From assembly GCF_001187845.1 (NCBI RefSeq), contig NZ_CP012160.1, positions 1,984,001-2,048,000 of the forward strand: a DNA stretch of 64,000 bases, written 5' to 3'. Made by a program: the position numbers and the translations under genes. This stretch comes from Octadecabacter temperatus (GTDB lineage Bacteria; Pseudomonadota; Alphaproteobacteria; Rhodobacterales; Rhodobacteraceae). The notes beneath the pieces were generated by a model that searched no databases, had not been told where the DNA came from, and was given only the letters and a program-made list of their open reading frames with translations. Positions 25,668 through 36,261 of the stretch are shown here, one piece after another; the stretch's first letter is position 1, and every line of letters starts with the position of its first letter.

Positions 25668-27212
25668 TTAATGCGAGGCCACAGATGCAGCGGACGGCGT
25701 GAAGGCCGCTTGTGCAGTTTCAACTTGGTCAACCAGAGCGGCGACCGATGGCCCGATAATATCGGTGACAAGGCTGGGGTAGACACCCAGCAGAAGGGTC
25801 ATGATGACGAGCGGCGCAAAGATCCAACGCTCACGCGTGTTCATGTCAGTGATGGATTTCAGGCTTTCCTTGATCAGATCGCCCATGACAACGCGGCGAT
25901 ACAGCCACAGCGCGTAAGCCGCCGAGAAGATCACACCCGTTGTCGCAACAGCCGCAACCCAAGTGTTCACTTGGAAGACCGCCATCAACGTCAGGAATTC
26001 ACCAACGAAGCCAGACGTGCCAGGCAAACCAACGTTGGCCATCGTGAAGAACATGAAGATCAGCGCGTAGGCCGGCATCCGGTTCACAAGACCACCATAG
26101 GCATCGATTTCGCGTGTGTGCATGCGGTCGTAAATCACGCCAACACACAAGAACAACGCACCAGAGATAAAGCCGTGTGACAGCATCTGGAAGATCGCAC
26201 CATCAAGGCCCTGTTGGTTGAACGTGAAGATACCCATCGTTACGAAACCCATGTGGGCGACGGATGAATAGGCGATCAGCTTTTTCATATCTTCCTGAAC
26301 GAGCGCAACAAGCGATGTGTAAACAATCGCGATTGCGGACATCCACAGCACCATTGTGCCCATGACCTCAGACCCGATTGGGAACATCGGCAAGCTGAAG
26401 CGCAAGAAGCCGTAGCCACCCATCTTCAACAGGATCGCAGCCAGTACGACAGAACCCGCTGTTGGCGCTTGAACGTGCGCATCTGGAAGCCATGTGTGGA
26501 CAGGCCACATCGGCATTTTCACCGCGAAGGAGGCAAAGAACGCCAGCCACAGCAGTGTCTGCATGCCACCGATGATCTGAATGCCAAGGATTGAGAACGT
26601 GTCAGTGCCGAACGGGAAGCCCATCAGGGATGGAATATCCGTCGTGCCTGCCGCTGAATACATGCCGACCATCGCAACCAACATCAGCACAGAGCCGAGG
26701 AAGGTGTAGAGGAAGAACTTAAAAGAAGCATAGATGCGGTTCGCGCCGCCCCAGATGCCGATGATCAAGAACATCGGGATCAGGCCAGCTTCAAAGAACA
26801 GGTAGAACAGCACCAGATCGAGCGCCATGAACACGCCCAGCATCAGCGTTTCAAGCAACAGGAATGCAATCATGTATTCTTTAACGCGGGTGTTCACGGT
26901 CCAGCAGGACGCGATCACGATTGGCATCAAGAACGTAGTAAGCATGACAAACAGGATCGAAATTCCGTCGATACCCATCTTATAGGTGAAGCCCATGATC
27001 CATGTGCGTTCTTCAACGAACTGGAAATCAGTGTTGCTCGCATCAAACCCGAACAAGATGAACAGCGACACAAGAAACGTCATCGCCGTGGCGGCCATTG
27101 CTACCCACTTGGCGTTGCGCTGTGCAGCTTCGTCGTCACCACGCAGGAACAGCGCCAAAATTGCCGCCGCGATTGCGGGGATGAATGTGGTGATGGAAAG
27201 AAGGTTATCCAT
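25668..27212 (-). CDS. nuoM: NADH-quinone oxidoreductase subunit M
   Basis: NuoM is the middle antiporter-like subunit of the complex I membrane arm. The 514-residue protein has about 14 transmembrane helices, with [18 protein letters not shown] (key Glu in helix 5), [21 protein letters not shown] (key Lys) and [18 protein letters not shown]. Its ATG overlaps the nuoL stop by one base (TAATG). Confidence 0.97.
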   Translation of the reverse strand: MDNLLSITTFIPAIAAAILALFLRGDDEAAQRNAKWVAMAATAMTFLVSLFILFGFDASNTDFQFVEERTWIMGFTYKMGIDGISILFVMLTTFLMPIVIASCWTVNTRVKEYMIAFLLLETLMLGVFMALDLVLFYLFFEAGLIPMFLIIGIWGGANRIYASFKFFLYTFLGSVLMLVAMVGMYSAAGTTDIPSLMGFPFGTDTFSILGIQIIGGMQTLLWLAFFASFAVKMPMWPVHTWLPDAHVQAPTAGSVVLAAILLKMGGYGFLRFSLPMFPIGSEVMGTMVLWMSAIAIVYTSLVALVQEDMKKLIAYSSVAHMGFVTMGIFTFNQQGLDGAIFQMLSHGFISGALFLCVGVIYDRMHTREIDAYGGLVNRMPAYALIFMFFTMANVGLPGTSGFVGEFLTLMAVFQVNTWVAAVATTGVIFSAAYALWLYRRVVMGDLIKESLKSITDMNTRERWIFAPLVIMTLLLGVYPSLVTDIIGPSVAALVDQVETAQAAFTPSAASVASH

Positions 27213-29404
27213 TATTCATAGCTCCCCGTGATGGTAAAGTAGGTCAGGATCACCACGATCCCGATCACCATCGCAAACGCGTAGGTGAAGACGTAACCGG
27301 ACTGCGCGCGGCCCGCGAGTTTTGTCAGTTTTGGAATGATGCCCAGTGCAATCCCGTTCAAGCTGCCGTCGATGACATTGCCATCGCCGCGCTTCCACAA
27401 GAAGTTACCAAGCCACATCGCTGGCTTCACGAAGATCGCATCGTAAAGCTCATCAAAGTACCATTTGTTGAGCAAGAAGTTGTACAGCGGTGCCTGCTGT
27501 TCTGCCAGCTTGCGCGGCAGATGCGGGCTGCGGATATAGAACAACCATGCCGTCGCAAAACCAAGGATCATCGCAAAGAACGGTGACAGCTTTACCCAAA
27601 CCGGAACGAGGTGTGCATCGTCCAATGTGGTGTTGTCATGCGCCACATAGATCGCGCCCTGCCCTGGCTCACCGTCGAACACGTAGTGCGTTTCGCCGTG
27701 GTCATCCGTTTCAGTCGCGTGAGCGTCGTCAGCGTGCGCAACTTCTTCGTCGCCGTGATGTTCGTCAACGGTTGCTGCATGTTCATCGTCTGCATGTGTT
27801 TCGTCTGTGTGACCGTCCATCGCGTGATCATCGCCATGGCCTTGCTCAGCGTAAGCAACACCAAAGTACTGGCCCACGTATTTCGCGTTCCCAAAGAACG
27901 GCTTGTAGAAAACCATACCGGCAAAGATTGCACCGACAGCAAGGATCGCGAGCGGAGCCAGCATAACCTTTGGCGATTCATGGGCGTGCTCATGCGTGTG
28001 CTTGTCGCCACGTGGCTTGCCGTAGAACGTCAGGAAAATAAGGCGCCAGCTGTAGAATGATGTGAAAAGCGCCGCGATAACCAGCATCCAGAAGGCGTAG
28101 CCGCCAGCGGTGCCAGCATAAGCACTTTCAATGATCGCATCTTTGGACACAAAGCCCGCGAACCCAACCGGGAAGCCGATATACAGCAGCGGAATACCAA
28201 AGCCCGTGATCGCCAAGGTGCCGATCATCATGGCACGGAAAGTCCACGGAAGCTTGTGACGCAAACCACCATAGTTCCGCATGTCTTGTTCATGGTGCAT
28301 TCCGTGAATCACAGAACCCGCACCAAGGAACAACATCGCCTTAAAGAAGGCGTGTGTGAACAGGTGGAACATCGCGACGGAATACACACCAAGACCAGCG
28401 GCCACGAACATGTACCCGAGCTGCGAACACGTGGAATAGGCGATGACCCGTTTGATGTCGTTTTGCACTAGGCCAACCGTCGCGGCGAAGAACGCGGTTG
28501 TCGCGCCAAGGAACACGATAAAGGATGTCGCTGATGGTGCGAATTCCATGATCGGGGACATGCGGCAGACAAGGAAAACACCCGCTGTAACCATTGTCGC
28601 AGCGTGGATCAGCGCGGACACAGGTGTCGGGCCTTCCATCGCGTCTGGAAGCCAAGTGTGCAGGATCAACTGCGCCGATTTACCCATCGCACCGATGAAC
28701 AACAGCAGGGCAATAACCTCAGCCGCGTTCCAATCGCGCCACAAGAAGTGCAGCGTTGTTTCCGCGATCGTCCCTGCTTCAGCAAAGATCACATCGAAGT
28801 TGATGGAACCCGTGACGTAGAAAATCGCAAAGATACCGAGCGCAAAGCCAAAGTCACCCACACGGTTGACAACAAACGCTTTAATCGCAGCGGCGTTGGC
28901 GGATGGTTTCTTATAGTAGAAGCCGATCAACAGATAAGACGCGACGCCCACACCTTCCCAGCCAAAGAACATCTGCACAAGGTTGCCCGCTGTCACCAGC
29001 ATCAACATCGCGAAAGTAAAGAACGACAGATACGCAAAGAAGCGCGCCTTATACGGGGTGTCTGGGAACTGTTCGTCGTGGGCCATGTAGCCAAAGGAAT
29101 AGAGGTGAACCAGCGCAGAAACCGTGTTGATCACGACCAGCATGATCGCGGTCAGACGGTCAATTCGGATGCCCCATGATGTGTCCAATGTGCCGGATTG
29201 GATCCAACGCATGATGTCGATGGTGTAGTAACCATTATCATGTGCGGACGCATCGAACGTCAGCATGATCACCCAAGACAGGAACGCCGCCAAGAACAAC
29301 AAGCCCGTGGTCAGCCACTGTGCCGCTGTCTCACCGATGATTTTCCAGCCAAAGCCGCCAATGATGGCGCCGACCAATGGGGCGAATAGGATTATCTGTT
29401 CCAT
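27212..29404 (-). CDS. nuoL: NADH-quinone oxidoreductase subunit L with a His/Asp-rich insert
   Basis: NuoL is the distal antiporter-like subunit and carries the long lateral helix of complex I. The 730-residue protein has [47 protein letters not shown] and [16 protein letters not shown] as expected. It is longer than the E. coli protein (about 613 residues). Much of the excess is a strongly hydrophilic stretch at about residues 470-600, where residues 518-576 are packed with His, Asp and Glu. It lies between nuoK (five bases upstream) and nuoM. Confidence 0.97.
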   Translation of the reverse strand: MEQIILFAPLVGAIIGGFGWKIIGETAAQWLTTGLLFLAAFLSWVIMLTFDASAHDNGYYTIDIMRWIQSGTLDTSWGIRIDRLTAIMLVVINTVSALVHLYSFGYMAHDEQFPDTPYKARFFAYLSFFTFAMLMLVTAGNLVQMFFGWEGVGVASYLLIGFYYKKPSANAAAIKAFVVNRVGDFGFALGIFAIFYVTGSINFDVIFAEAGTIAETTLHFLWRDWNAAEVIALLLFIGAMGKSAQLILHTWLPDAMEGPTPVSALIHAATMVTAGVFLVCRMSPIMEFAPSATSFIVFLGATTAFFAATVGLVQNDIKRVIAYSTCSQLGYMFVAAGLGVYSVAMFHLFTHAFFKAMLFLGAGSVIHGMHHEQDMRNYGGLRHKLPWTFRAMMIGTLAITGFGIPLLYIGFPVGFAGFVSKDAIIESAYAGTAGGYAFWMLVIAALFTSFYSWRLIFLTFYGKPRGDKHTHEHAHESPKVMLAPLAILAVGAIFAGMVFYKPFFGNAKYVGQYFGVAYAEQGHGDDHAMDGHTDETHADDEHAATVDEHHGDEEVAHADDAHATETDDHGETHYVFDGEPGQGAIYVAHDNTTLDDAHLVPVWVKLSPFFAMILGFATAWLFYIRSPHLPRKLAEQQAPLYNFLLNKWYFDELYDAIFVKPAMWLGNFLWKRGDGNVIDGSLNGIALGIIPKLTKLAGRAQSGYVFTYAFAMVIGIVVILTYFTITGSYE

Positions 29405-29409
29405 TAGTC

Positions 29410-29715
29410 TTAGCCTTTCATGACGTTGACATCTTCAACGTCGATGGTGCCGCGGTTGCGGAAGAAACATACGAGGATCGCAAGGCCGATCGCGGCCTCA
29501 GCGGCGGCGACCGTCAGGACGAACAAGGTAAAGACCTGCCCGACGAGGTCACCCAGGAAGGATGAGAATGCGACCATGTTGATGTTCACTGCCAACAGCA
29601 TCAATTCGATGCTCATCAACAGGATGATGACGTTCTTACGGTTCAAGAAAAGCCCGAAGATGCCGATGACAAACAGCGATGCTGCGACCGTTAAGTAATG
29701 TTCAAGTCCGATCAT
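29410..29715 (-). CDS. nuoK: NADH-quinone oxidoreductase subunit K
   Basis: NuoK is a small three-helix subunit of the proton path in complex I. The 101-residue product shows the expected helices and the two membrane glutamates ([12 protein letters not shown], and [13 protein letters not shown]), which are essential in E. coli. The length is canonical. It starts two bases after the nuoJ stop. Confidence 0.97.
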   Translation of the reverse strand: MIGLEHYLTVAASLFVIGIFGLFLNRKNVIILLMSIELMLLAVNINMVAFSSFLGDLVGQVFTLFVLTVAAAEAAIGLAILVCFFRNRGTIDVEDVNVMKG

Positions 29716-29717
29716 GA

Positions 29718-30323
29718 TTACAGCCCCTGCCCCGGTTTAACGTCTTTGAGTTCCATCGCCTGCGCCGGATCGCGCGACATCTGGGTCATCACGTCTTGGC
29801 GTTTCACATCTGTGCGGTGGCGCAGTGTCAGTACAATCGCACCTATCATTGCGACCAGCAGGATTAGACCCGCGAGTTGGAAGATCAGGAAGTATTGATC
29901 GTACATGATCAGGCCAAGCTGTTTGGTGTTCTCAGCATCAGTAATCGGCTGCGCAAGACGGCTATCAACGCCGTCCGAGAAGCCCCAGACGCCAAAGGCA
30001 ATTGCCAGTTGCATCAACAAAACAACGCCAATCAGCAGGGCCAGCGGCATATAGCGCGCCATTTCGGCCTTGAGTTCTGCAAAGTCCACGTCAAGCATCA
30101 TAACGACGAACAGGAACAACACGGCCACGGCGCCGACATAAACAATGATCAGCAGCATCGCGACGAATTCAGCGCCGAGAAGCACGAACAAACCCGCTGA
30201 CGACAGGAACGCAAGGATCAACCAAAGCACAGAGTGCACAGGGTTGCGTGCCAGCACGGTCATCAAACCGCCTGAAATTGTCGTCACCGCGAAGGCGTAA
30301 AAGGCAATCACTAAAGGTGTCAT
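29718..30323 (-). CDS. nuoJ: NADH-quinone oxidoreductase subunit J
   Basis: NuoJ is a five-helix membrane subunit next to NuoA, K and H. The 201-residue protein has the conserved third-helix segment [17 protein letters not shown] with the flexible Tyr/Gly site, and a soluble C-terminal tail. Its start overlaps the upstream carboxymuconolactone-decarboxylase-like gene by four bases (ATGA), so that non-nuo gene is locked into the same translation unit. Confidence 0.97.
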   Translation of the reverse strand: MTPLVIAFYAFAVTTISGGLMTVLARNPVHSVLWLILAFLSSAGLFVLLGAEFVAMLLIIVYVGAVAVLFLFVVMMLDVDFAELKAEMARYMPLALLIGVVLLMQLAIAFGVWGFSDGVDSRLAQPITDAENTKQLGLIMYDQYFLIFQLAGLILLVAMIGAIVLTLRHRTDVKRQDVMTQMSRDPAQAMELKDVKPGQGL

Positions 30324-30757
30324 GTCGCGTCGTCCTTCTTGGCGGCATTCTTAGCGAACACCTCTTGGGCCAATTCCATGGCCTTGGTCATTGCAGGTGC
30401 GCCGCCGAACATGCCCGACAGTGCAATCGTCTCAGTCACTTCTTGCTGGGTTGCGCTGGCCTCAAGTGCGTGGCGTACGGTCAGCTTGATCTGTGGTTCC
30501 GCCATCATTGTCGCGTTTAAGGCGCCCTGAATAGTCAGGCCTTGCAGCGTCAACAACAGTTTGGTCTTCGCGTCCAGCGCATCAGGGTTCGCCCCCTTGC
30601 CCATGAACTTTTCCATCATGTCCTTGGACATCGTAGGAAATAGGTCTTCTACCCCTTTCATAGACTCGGCCATCACGTCAGCGAACTCAGGGCTTACGCC
30701 CTTAGCCCAGTCCTGACCGGCCTTCATCCATGCATCAAAGGGATTGTTGTCGTTCAC
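30320..30757 (-). CDS. carboxymuconolactone decarboxylase/AhpD-like protein
   Basis: The 145-residue protein has an N-terminal helical extension ([14 protein letters not shown]) and a CMD/AhpD-type helical core (about residues 75-135: [41 protein letters not shown]). It has no CxxC pair, so the AhpD peroxidase-type chemistry is not expected. Together with the next gene upstream it forms a pair inserted between nuoI and nuoJ. All junctions are ATGA overlaps. Function in relation to complex I is unknown. Confidence 0.8.
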   Translation of the reverse strand: MNDNNPFDAWMKAGQDWAKGVSPEFADVMAESMKGVEDLFPTMSKDMMEKFMGKGANPDALDAKTKLLLTLQGLTIQGALNATMMAEPQIKLTVRHALEASATQQEVTETIALSGMFGGAPAMTKAMELAQEVFAKNAAKKDDAT

Positions 30758-31143
30758 GCGGAATCCTCCGCTTCGAAAACTTCGATCGCGGTATTCATAC
30801 CGTTGATCATCGCAGGGAAGCCGCCATAGAGCGTCATCTGGTAAATAATCTCACAGATTTCTTCACGGCTCGCACCAACGGCGCGCGCGCTTGCAATGTT
30901 GACTTTCAACTGTGGCTTTGTCTGCCCGCCCTGTGCCGTCAATGCAGCAACGGTCGCCAGCAGGCGCGTCTTTTCGTCCACAACACCACGGCTGTAGAAC
31001 GTACCATAAGGCACCTCAACCACCATACGCGACAGCCCAGGCACAAGCGCATCGTAGCGCTTCGCCAAAGCCTGCTCCATGCCGGGATTTACCGTCTCCG
31101 ACAGGGCCTGACCGCGTTCATATGTAGTGGTATCCGCGTTCAT
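30754..31143 (-). CDS. carboxymuconolactone decarboxylase-like protein
   Basis: A 129-residue CMD-family protein with the core segments [54 protein letters not shown]. The acid/base residues seen in true gamma-carboxymuconolactone decarboxylases cannot be confirmed by eye, and no aromatic-degradation genes are nearby. It overlaps the stop of nuoI by four bases and its sister gene by four bases. The two paralogues differ clearly from each other, which suggests a heteromeric pair rather than a recent duplication. Confidence 0.85.
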   Translation of the reverse strand: MNADTTTYERGQALSETVNPGMEQALAKRYDALVPGLSRMVVEVPYGTFYSRGVVDEKTRLLATVAALTAQGGQTKPQLKVNIASARAVGASREEICEIIYQMTLYGGFPAMINGMNTAIEVFEAEDSA

Positions 31144-31634
31144 CGGTACGGTGCATCCAGTTCAAGGTTGCGTGCAATTTCGGCTTCCCAACGGTCGCCG
31201 TTATCCAAGAGCTTTTCTTTGTCGTAGTAGAGTTCTTCACGTGTTTCCGTGGAGAACTCGAAATTCGGGCCTTCGACAATCGCGTCCACTGGGCAGGCTT
31301 CTTGGCAGAAACCACAGTAGATGCATTTTGTCATGTCGATGTCATAGCGTGTGGTGCGGCGCGAACCATCATCGCGCGGTTCCGCATCAATGGTGATCGC
31401 CTGCGCCGGGCAAACCGCTTCGCACAGTTTACAGGCAATGCAGCGCTCTTCGCCGTTCGGGTAACGGCGCAACGCGTGCTCACCACGAAAACGCGGGCTA
31501 AGTGGCCCCTTTTCATGCGGATAGTTCAACGTCGCCTTAGGCGCGAAGAAGTATTTGAACCCAAGGGCGAACCCTTTGATGATATCCGTCATCAAGAAAT
31601 ACTTGGCGTGCCGTGTGTAATCAATCTGGCTCAT
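31140..31634 (-). CDS. nuoI: NADH-quinone oxidoreductase subunit I
   Basis: NuoI carries the two [4Fe-4S] clusters N6a and N6b that pass electrons to N2. The 164-residue product has the two ferredoxin motifs [12 protein letters not shown] and [12 protein letters not shown] and the amphipathic N-terminal helix ([15 protein letters not shown]). ATG 31634 (MSQIDYTR) gives the standard length; the frame is open 12 codons further. It starts one base after nuoH. Confidence 0.97.
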   Translation of the reverse strand: MSQIDYTRHAKYFLMTDIIKGFALGFKYFFAPKATLNYPHEKGPLSPRFRGEHALRRYPNGEERCIACKLCEAVCPAQAITIDAEPRDDGSRRTTRYDIDMTKCIYCGFCQEACPVDAIVEGPNFEFSTETREELYYDKEKLLDNGDRWEAEIARNLELDAPYR

Positions 31635-31635
31635 A

Positions 31636-32676
31636 TCAGCCTCCAATCGCGTAGCGGGCCCAGAAGCCACCAGCTACTTCGAATTTTGCAAGGAACGCGA
31701 CCAGCACAACCCAGAACAGGGACAGCGGTAGGAAGATTTTCCAACCAACGCGCATCAGTTGGTCGTAGCGGTAGCGCGGCGTGATCGCCTTCACCATTGC
31801 GAACATAAAGAACGCCAAGGCCATTTTTCCGACGAACCACAAGATGCCATCCGGCAAGAAGCCAACTGGGGACAACCAGCCACCAAAGAACAACAGGGTT
31901 ACGAGGGCGCACATCAACACAACGGCCATCAATTCACCGATCATGAACAACAGGAACGGCGTGGATGAGTATTCAACCTGATAGCCTGCAACCAATTCTG
32001 ATTCCGCTTCCGGAAGGTCGAACGGCGGGCGGTTAGTTTCAGCCAAGGCGCTGATAAAGAACAGGAATACCATCGGGAAGTGCGGGATGAAGTACCAGTT
32101 CAACAGGCCCAAATCGCCTTCTTGTGCGTTAACGATTGCACCGAAGTTCATCGAACCCGTGGAAATAATCACACCGATGATGATCAACCCGAGCGAGACT
32201 TCGTAAGAAATCATCTGCGCCGCTGAGCGCAACGAGCCAAGGAATGGATACTTCGAGTTGGACGCCCAACCGCCCATGATCACGCCATAAACCTCCAATG
32301 AGGACACAGCCATCACGAACAAAATGGCCACGTTGATGTTGGAAATAACCCAACCATCGTTGAACGGGATAACCGACCACGCGACCACAGCCAGCGTGAA
32401 CGAGATCATCGGCGCAAGGAAGAACACCGCCTTGTCAGCACCCGCAGGCACAACGACTTCTTTGACGATATATTTGATGAAATCCGCGAAGGATTGCAGC
32501 AGGCCAAACGCGCCAACCACGTTGGGGCCTTTGCGCATTTGCACGGCTGCCCAGATCTTGCGGTCAGCATACATAAGGAACGCCAAGGCGACCAAAAGTG
32601 GAACCAAAACCAACAAACATTGACCAAGGATCAACAGGATGATCCCAAGATTTGTGGTTGTGAAAAATTCAATCAT
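31636..32676 (-). CDS. nuoH: NADH-quinone oxidoreductase subunit H
   Basis: NuoH forms much of the quinone-binding chamber and links it to the proton pumps. The 346-residue protein has eight helices and the family hallmarks [19 protein letters not shown] and [19 protein letters not shown] with its acidic quinone-channel loop. It follows a small lipoprotein gene that separates it from nuoG, with a nine-base gap. Confidence 0.97.
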   Translation of the reverse strand: MIEFFTTTNLGIILLILGQCLLVLVPLLVALAFLMYADRKIWAAVQMRKGPNVVGAFGLLQSFADFIKYIVKEVVVPAGADKAVFFLAPMISFTLAVVAWSVIPFNDGWVISNINVAILFVMAVSSLEVYGVIMGGWASNSKYPFLGSLRSAAQMISYEVSLGLIIIGVIISTGSMNFGAIVNAQEGDLGLLNWYFIPHFPMVFLFFISALAETNRPPFDLPEAESELVAGYQVEYSSTPFLLFMIGELMAVVLMCALVTLLFFGGWLSPVGFLPDGILWFVGKMALAFFMFAMVKAITPRYRYDQLMRVGWKIFLPLSLFWVVLVAFLAKFEVAGGFWARYAIGG

Positions 32677-32685
32677 TCGCTTCCC

Positions 32686-33066
32686 TCAGACCGTCGGAAT
32701 GGACCGGCGCGCACATTCGGCAACGGTCACTTCTGCGTCTATCGTTCTCGATCCACGCGGCAAAGCGGGCGAGATGGTGTAAACAGCATCCCCCGTCCAA
32801 ATGCCACCCTCTTCATCCACGAGCGTGCGCACATTTCGTGCAAACCCGTAGCCACGTATTAGTGCGTATTGTGCGGCCGCACATTCCGCGTAGTCCGCCA
32901 CGTCTTGGCGTTCAATTGTGTTGGTCACTTTCACGCGAAAGTTCACCAAATCCCCGTCCAGCAAACGCGTCTCAATACCATCATAGCTCACCGCGCCTTC
33001 CGGCACGATTGGGGTCGTCTCACAGGCTGCGAGCGCTGACATTGCTATGATCGCTGGACGCATCAT
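32686..33066 (-). CDS. small lipoprotein of unknown function between nuoG and nuoH
   Basis: The 126-residue protein starts [15 protein letters not shown], a short signal with lipobox (SALAAC), so it should be lipidated and face the periplasm. The remainder is a mixed alpha/beta domain with four further cysteines or so (AECAAAQY, AECARRS). I do not recognise the family. It overlaps the nuoG stop by one base (TAATG), so it is translated with complex I subunits. A periplasmic lipoprotein in this position has no obvious role in the core enzyme. Confidence 0.75.
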   Translation of the reverse strand: MMRPAIIAMSALAACETTPIVPEGAVSYDGIETRLLDGDLVNFRVKVTNTIERQDVADYAECAAAQYALIRGYGFARNVRTLVDEEGGIWTGDAVYTISPALPRGSRTIDAEVTVAECARRSIPTV

Positions 33067-35084
33067 TACTCCGCAGCGATCGGGGCTTCAGCCCGCTTTT
33101 TGGCATTGCTGCTCAGCTCAGCCATAAGCTGGGATGCGCGGGCAATCGGGTTGGTTAGGTAGAAGTCCTTCACGGCACTGCGGAACGTCGCTTTGCCAAA
33201 CTTGCCCGTCTTAACCGGCTGCCACTCATTTTCAGCAACACCGTCAACGTCACCCAAATGCGGGTGCGCGGCGACAAGCGCTTGGCGCAGACCTGCAAGG
33301 CTATCCCAAGGTTGCTGCGCGCCCAGCTCGGACGACAGCGCACGCAAAATCGCCCAGTTTTCTTTGGCTTCACCAGGTGCAAACCCAGAACGCATCGCCA
33401 ATTGCGGGCGGCCTTCGGTGTTCACGAACAGCGCGTTTTCTTCAGTGTAGGCCGCAGCTGGCAGGATGATATCAGCGCGATGCGCACCACGATCCCCGTG
33501 CGAGCCTTGGTAAATCACAAACGGACCGGCAGCGATTTCAACTTCGTCAGCGCCAAGGTTGTAAACAACCTCCGCCGCTTCGACGGCTTTCATGCCATCC
33601 TTGTTCGTCGCATCCACATCCATCGCACCAACGCGACCAGCAGCCGTGTGCAGGATCAACAGTTTGGACTTGGATGCCTCACACATTTGCATCGCCGCAG
33701 CGAGAACGGCCGCGCCGTCCGCCTCTTGCAAAGCGCCTTGGCCAAGCACGACAACAGATGGGTTATCGACAATCTTCTTGGCAGGCTTCGTGTCCAGAAT
33801 GGCCTGAAGCGCTGCGCGATCCGTGCCTTTGTGGTTGTAGTCATATGTCAGATCAACGGCTTCACCGATCAGATCGACATTACAGCCGTTGGTCCAAGCA
33901 CGGCGAACGCGGGCGTTCAGCACTGGCGCTTCGACAACGGGGTTCGTGCCGATGAACATCACGTATTGCGCATCATCAAGATCTTCGATCGTGGCGTTGC
34001 CCACATAGCCGGAACGATTACCCGCTGGCAGCTTGGCACTATCAACGCGGCATTCAACAACACCGCCCTGCCCTTCAACCAAGGCCTTCAGCGCAAACGC
34101 GCTTTCCGTATTGGCCAGATCACCGATCAAACCTGCAACCTTTTTGCCGGACATCGCAGCAGCCGCAGCTTTCAGCGCCTCATCCCAACCTGCTTTGCGC
34201 AGCTTGCCGTTTTCACGGATGTAGGGCGTGTCCAAACGCTGGCGACGCAGACCGTCCCAGACGAAACGTGTCTTATCGGAAATCCATTCCTCATTCACGC
34301 CGTCGTGGTTGCGCGGCAAGAAGCGCATGACTTCGCGGCCTTTGGTGTCGACACGAATGTTAGAGCCAAGCGCATCCATTACGTCGATGGATTCTGTCTT
34401 GGTCAACTCCCAAGGACGGGCCGTAAACGCGTAAGGTTTTGAAACCAGCGCACCAACAGGACACAAATCAATGATGTTACCCTGCATGTTGCTGTCGAGT
34501 GTTTCACCCAAATAGCTTGTGATTTCCGAATCTTCACCGCGTCCTGTTTGACCCATCTGCGAAATCCCCGCGACCTCAGTCGTGAAGCGAACGCAGCGCG
34601 TACAAGAAATGCAGCGCGTCATGTGAGTCTCTACGAGCGGGCCAAGATCGAGGTCATCAGACGCACGTTTGGCTTCTCGGTAACGGGAAAAGTCGACGCC
34701 ATAAGCCATCGCCTGATCTTGCAAATCACACTCACCACCTTGGTCGCAAATCGGGCAATCAAGCGGGTGGTTGATGAGGAGGAATTCCATCACGCCTTCG
34801 CGTGCTTTCTTCACCATCGGAGAATTTGTTTTAACTACAGGGGGTTGCCCCTCCGGACCGGGGCGCAAATCGCGCACCTGCATCGCACAGGATGCTGCGG
34901 GTTTCGGCGGGCCACCTACAACTTCGACCAGACACATGCGGCAGTTGCCAGCGATGGAAAGGCGTTCGTGATAACAGAACCGTGGGATTTCAATGCCGGC
35001 TTCTTCGCAAGCCTGAATGAGCGTCATAGCGCCCGACACTTCTACTTCATTGTCGTCGATGATGATCTTGCGCAGATCGGACAT
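33066..35084 (-). CDS. nuoG: NADH-quinone oxidoreductase subunit G
   Basis: NuoG is the largest peripheral-arm subunit and holds clusters N1b, N4 and N5. The 672-residue protein has the N-terminal [2Fe-2S] domain ([22 protein letters not shown]), the [19 protein letters not shown]is/Cys motif for N5, the [10 protein letters not shown] motif for N4 and a molybdopterin-oxidoreductase-like C-terminal domain without a molybdenum site. It has the shorter alphaproteobacterial/mitochondrial type length. A terminator-like hairpin lies about 150 bases upstream, so nuoG may have its own promoter in the 198-base gap. Confidence 0.97.
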   Translation of the reverse strand: MSDLRKIIIDDNEVEVSGAMTLIQACEEAGIEIPRFCYHERLSIAGNCRMCLVEVVGGPPKPAASCAMQVRDLRPGPEGQPPVVKTNSPMVKKAREGVMEFLLINHPLDCPICDQGGECDLQDQAMAYGVDFSRYREAKRASDDLDLGPLVETHMTRCISCTRCVRFTTEVAGISQMGQTGRGEDSEITSYLGETLDSNMQGNIIDLCPVGALVSKPYAFTARPWELTKTESIDVMDALGSNIRVDTKGREVMRFLPRNHDGVNEEWISDKTRFVWDGLRRQRLDTPYIRENGKLRKAGWDEALKAAAAAMSGKKVAGLIGDLANTESAFALKALVEGQGGVVECRVDSAKLPAGNRSGYVGNATIEDLDDAQYVMFIGTNPVVEAPVLNARVRRAWTNGCNVDLIGEAVDLTYDYNHKGTDRAALQAILDTKPAKKIVDNPSVVVLGQGALQEADGAAVLAAAMQMCEASKSKLLILHTAAGRVGAMDVDATNKDGMKAVEAAEVVYNLGADEVEIAAGPFVIYQGSHGDRGAHRADIILPAAAYTEENALFVNTEGRPQLAMRSGFAPGEAKENWAILRALSSELGAQQPWDSLAGLRQALVAAHPHLGDVDGVAENEWQPVKTGKFGKATFRSAVKDFYLTNPIARASQLMAELSSNAKKRAEAPIAAE

Positions 35085-35229
35085 GGGCGTGTTCCCTGTT
35101 CCCGTATGGCTTATGCACCAAGCAGGCCCAAAACAGGGCTGCCAAATTCCCCTGCGTTCTATCCCGCACGCGCGTGATTTGCTAGCCCGAAACCTACGAA
35201 AAACTGCCAGAAAAAATTAAGGGAAACAA

Positions 35230-35259
35230 CAAAGGCGGAGTCCGAAAACCCCGCCCTTG
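35230..35259 (-). terminator. probable intrinsic terminator between the accessory genes and nuoG
   Basis: CAAAGGCGG and CCGCCCTTG pair with one mismatch; read leftwards the stem is followed by the T-rich run TTTGTTGTTT. It sits just past the stop of the secreted protein at 35283. The rest of the 198-base gap (35085-35282) holds no gene that I can see. Confidence 0.6.
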
Positions 35260-35282
35260 CCTCATTGAAAAACCCGTTGTTT

Positions 35283-35681
35283 TTAACGCAACAACTGTCC
35301 GACTTGTGTGCCTTGTGCGATTTGTGCGCGCGCGACGGTACAATAGGTCGCAGGATCATCCGTACGCACCCCCAGCGAATTCAGACGCTGACGGGCTATT
35401 GTCTCCAGGCGCGCCTTTTCGGAACGGTTGTCAATGTAAGCGTCGATCTCGTCATTGGAATAGCCAAGGTCTTGCAGGTGAGACTTCAATCCTTGCAGGA
35501 AATTCAAACCGCGTAACATGCGAACGCTGACGCTGCCGCAGTTGTCATCAAGTTCGATCGCCATGCCTGCCGCAATCAGCCCTTCTGTCACGCGTTCAAC
35601 GTTTGCAGGGTTCGCGGTTGCGGATGTCGTGAGGGTTAGCCCAACAACGGCCGCTGTAATTGTGTTTTTCAAAGTCATCAT
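35283..35681 (-). CDS. secreted protein of unknown function
   Basis: From MMTLKN at 35681 the product is 132 residues with a clear signal peptide (about 1-24, cleaved after TSATA). The mature part contains two cysteines (DNCGSV and ATYCTVARA) that could form a disulfide, and charged helices (YSNDEIDAYIDNRSEKARLETIARQRL). It resembles no family I can name. It is the last gene of the set inserted between nuoF and nuoG and is followed by a terminator. A long structured gap lies upstream. Confidence 0.7.
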   Translation of the reverse strand: MMTLKNTITAAVVGLTLTTSATANPANVERVTEGLIAAGMAIELDDNCGSVSVRMLRGLNFLQGLKSHLQDLGYSNDEIDAYIDNRSEKARLETIARQRLNSLGVRTDDPATYCTVARAQIAQGTQVGQLLR

Positions 35682-35701
35682 CTTGCTCGTCTCCAAAACA
35701 G

Positions 35702-35798
35702 ACTGAGGGGGTCTCAGTGGTTGGTGTAGATGTCGGATAAGTGGGATTGCTATTCAATAGCAGAGCTGCGTTATCCGCTTTTACGGCGGAAATACCGC
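35702..35798. repeat. cluster of three inverted repeats in an intergenic region
   Basis: Within 97 bases are ACTGAG/CTCAGT (35702-35718), CGGATAA/TTATCCG (35734-35777) enclosing the perfect TGCTATT/AATAGCA (35748-35762), and GCGG/CCGC (35786-35798). They lie between the DUF3291-like gene and the secreted protein. They may form a leader, a terminator or a small RNA; none can be chosen from sequence. Confidence 0.5.
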
Positions 35799-35811
35799 TA
35801 TTAACCGGCCC

Positions 35812-36261
35812 TTATGTCGATTTCTTGCGAATTTCGTCCCAACCGAAGGCCCGCTCACTTGGACCGTTTTTCCGCAGATCATCCAGAACCGCTAAAGCTT
35901 CATCGCGGGTTGGTTGGTGGCCTTCTTCAACCCACCACATCACGAAGTGCTGCTGGTCCAAGACTTCAAACCATTCGGCTTTGCGGTCCATGAACTTAGC
36001 GTGGATGGTTTTGTAAACGAACGCCTCAAGGCTGGGCAGGTCTTCCCAGACGGTGAGGTTGAATACCAACTGCGGATCACCGTCGATGCTGTTTTCAGTA
36101 TTCCCCGTCCCCGGCTCACCAGAACCCTCGGACATCCAAACGAAACCGGGCATCCGTTTCCCAAGGCCGTTCACACGGTCAAGGTTATCCATGAATTCTT
36201 TAACCCGCGGATCATCGACAGGGGCAAAAAGGCGACCAATGTTGAGTTCAGCGAGATGCAT
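35812..36261 (-). CDS. DUF3291 family protein
   Basis: The 149-residue protein starts MHLAELNIGRLFAPVDDPRV and contains a dimeric-alpha/beta-barrel pattern (FNLTVWEDLPSLEAFVY, MDRKAEWFEVL, HFVMWWVEEGHQPTRDEAL), which is the DUF3291 signature; these are probable ferredoxin-like monooxygenase-fold proteins without known substrate. It is cytoplasmic, unlike its neighbours. It overlaps the previous gene stop by one base (TAATG-type junction) and belongs to the accessory set inside the nuo cluster. Confidence 0.85.
   Translation of the reverse strand: MHLAELNIGRLFAPVDDPRVKEFMDNLDRVNGLGKRMPGFVWMSEGSGEPGTGNTENSIDGDPQLVFNLTVWEDLPSLEAFVYKTIHAKFMDRKAEWFEVLDQQHFVMWWVEEGHQPTRDEALAVLDDLRKNGPSERAFGWDEIRKKST

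Noticed and set aside
33258..34442. 394-codon + strand frame opposite nuoG
   Set aside because: Shadow of nuoG; basic, repeat-free, no recognisable domain or ribosome site.
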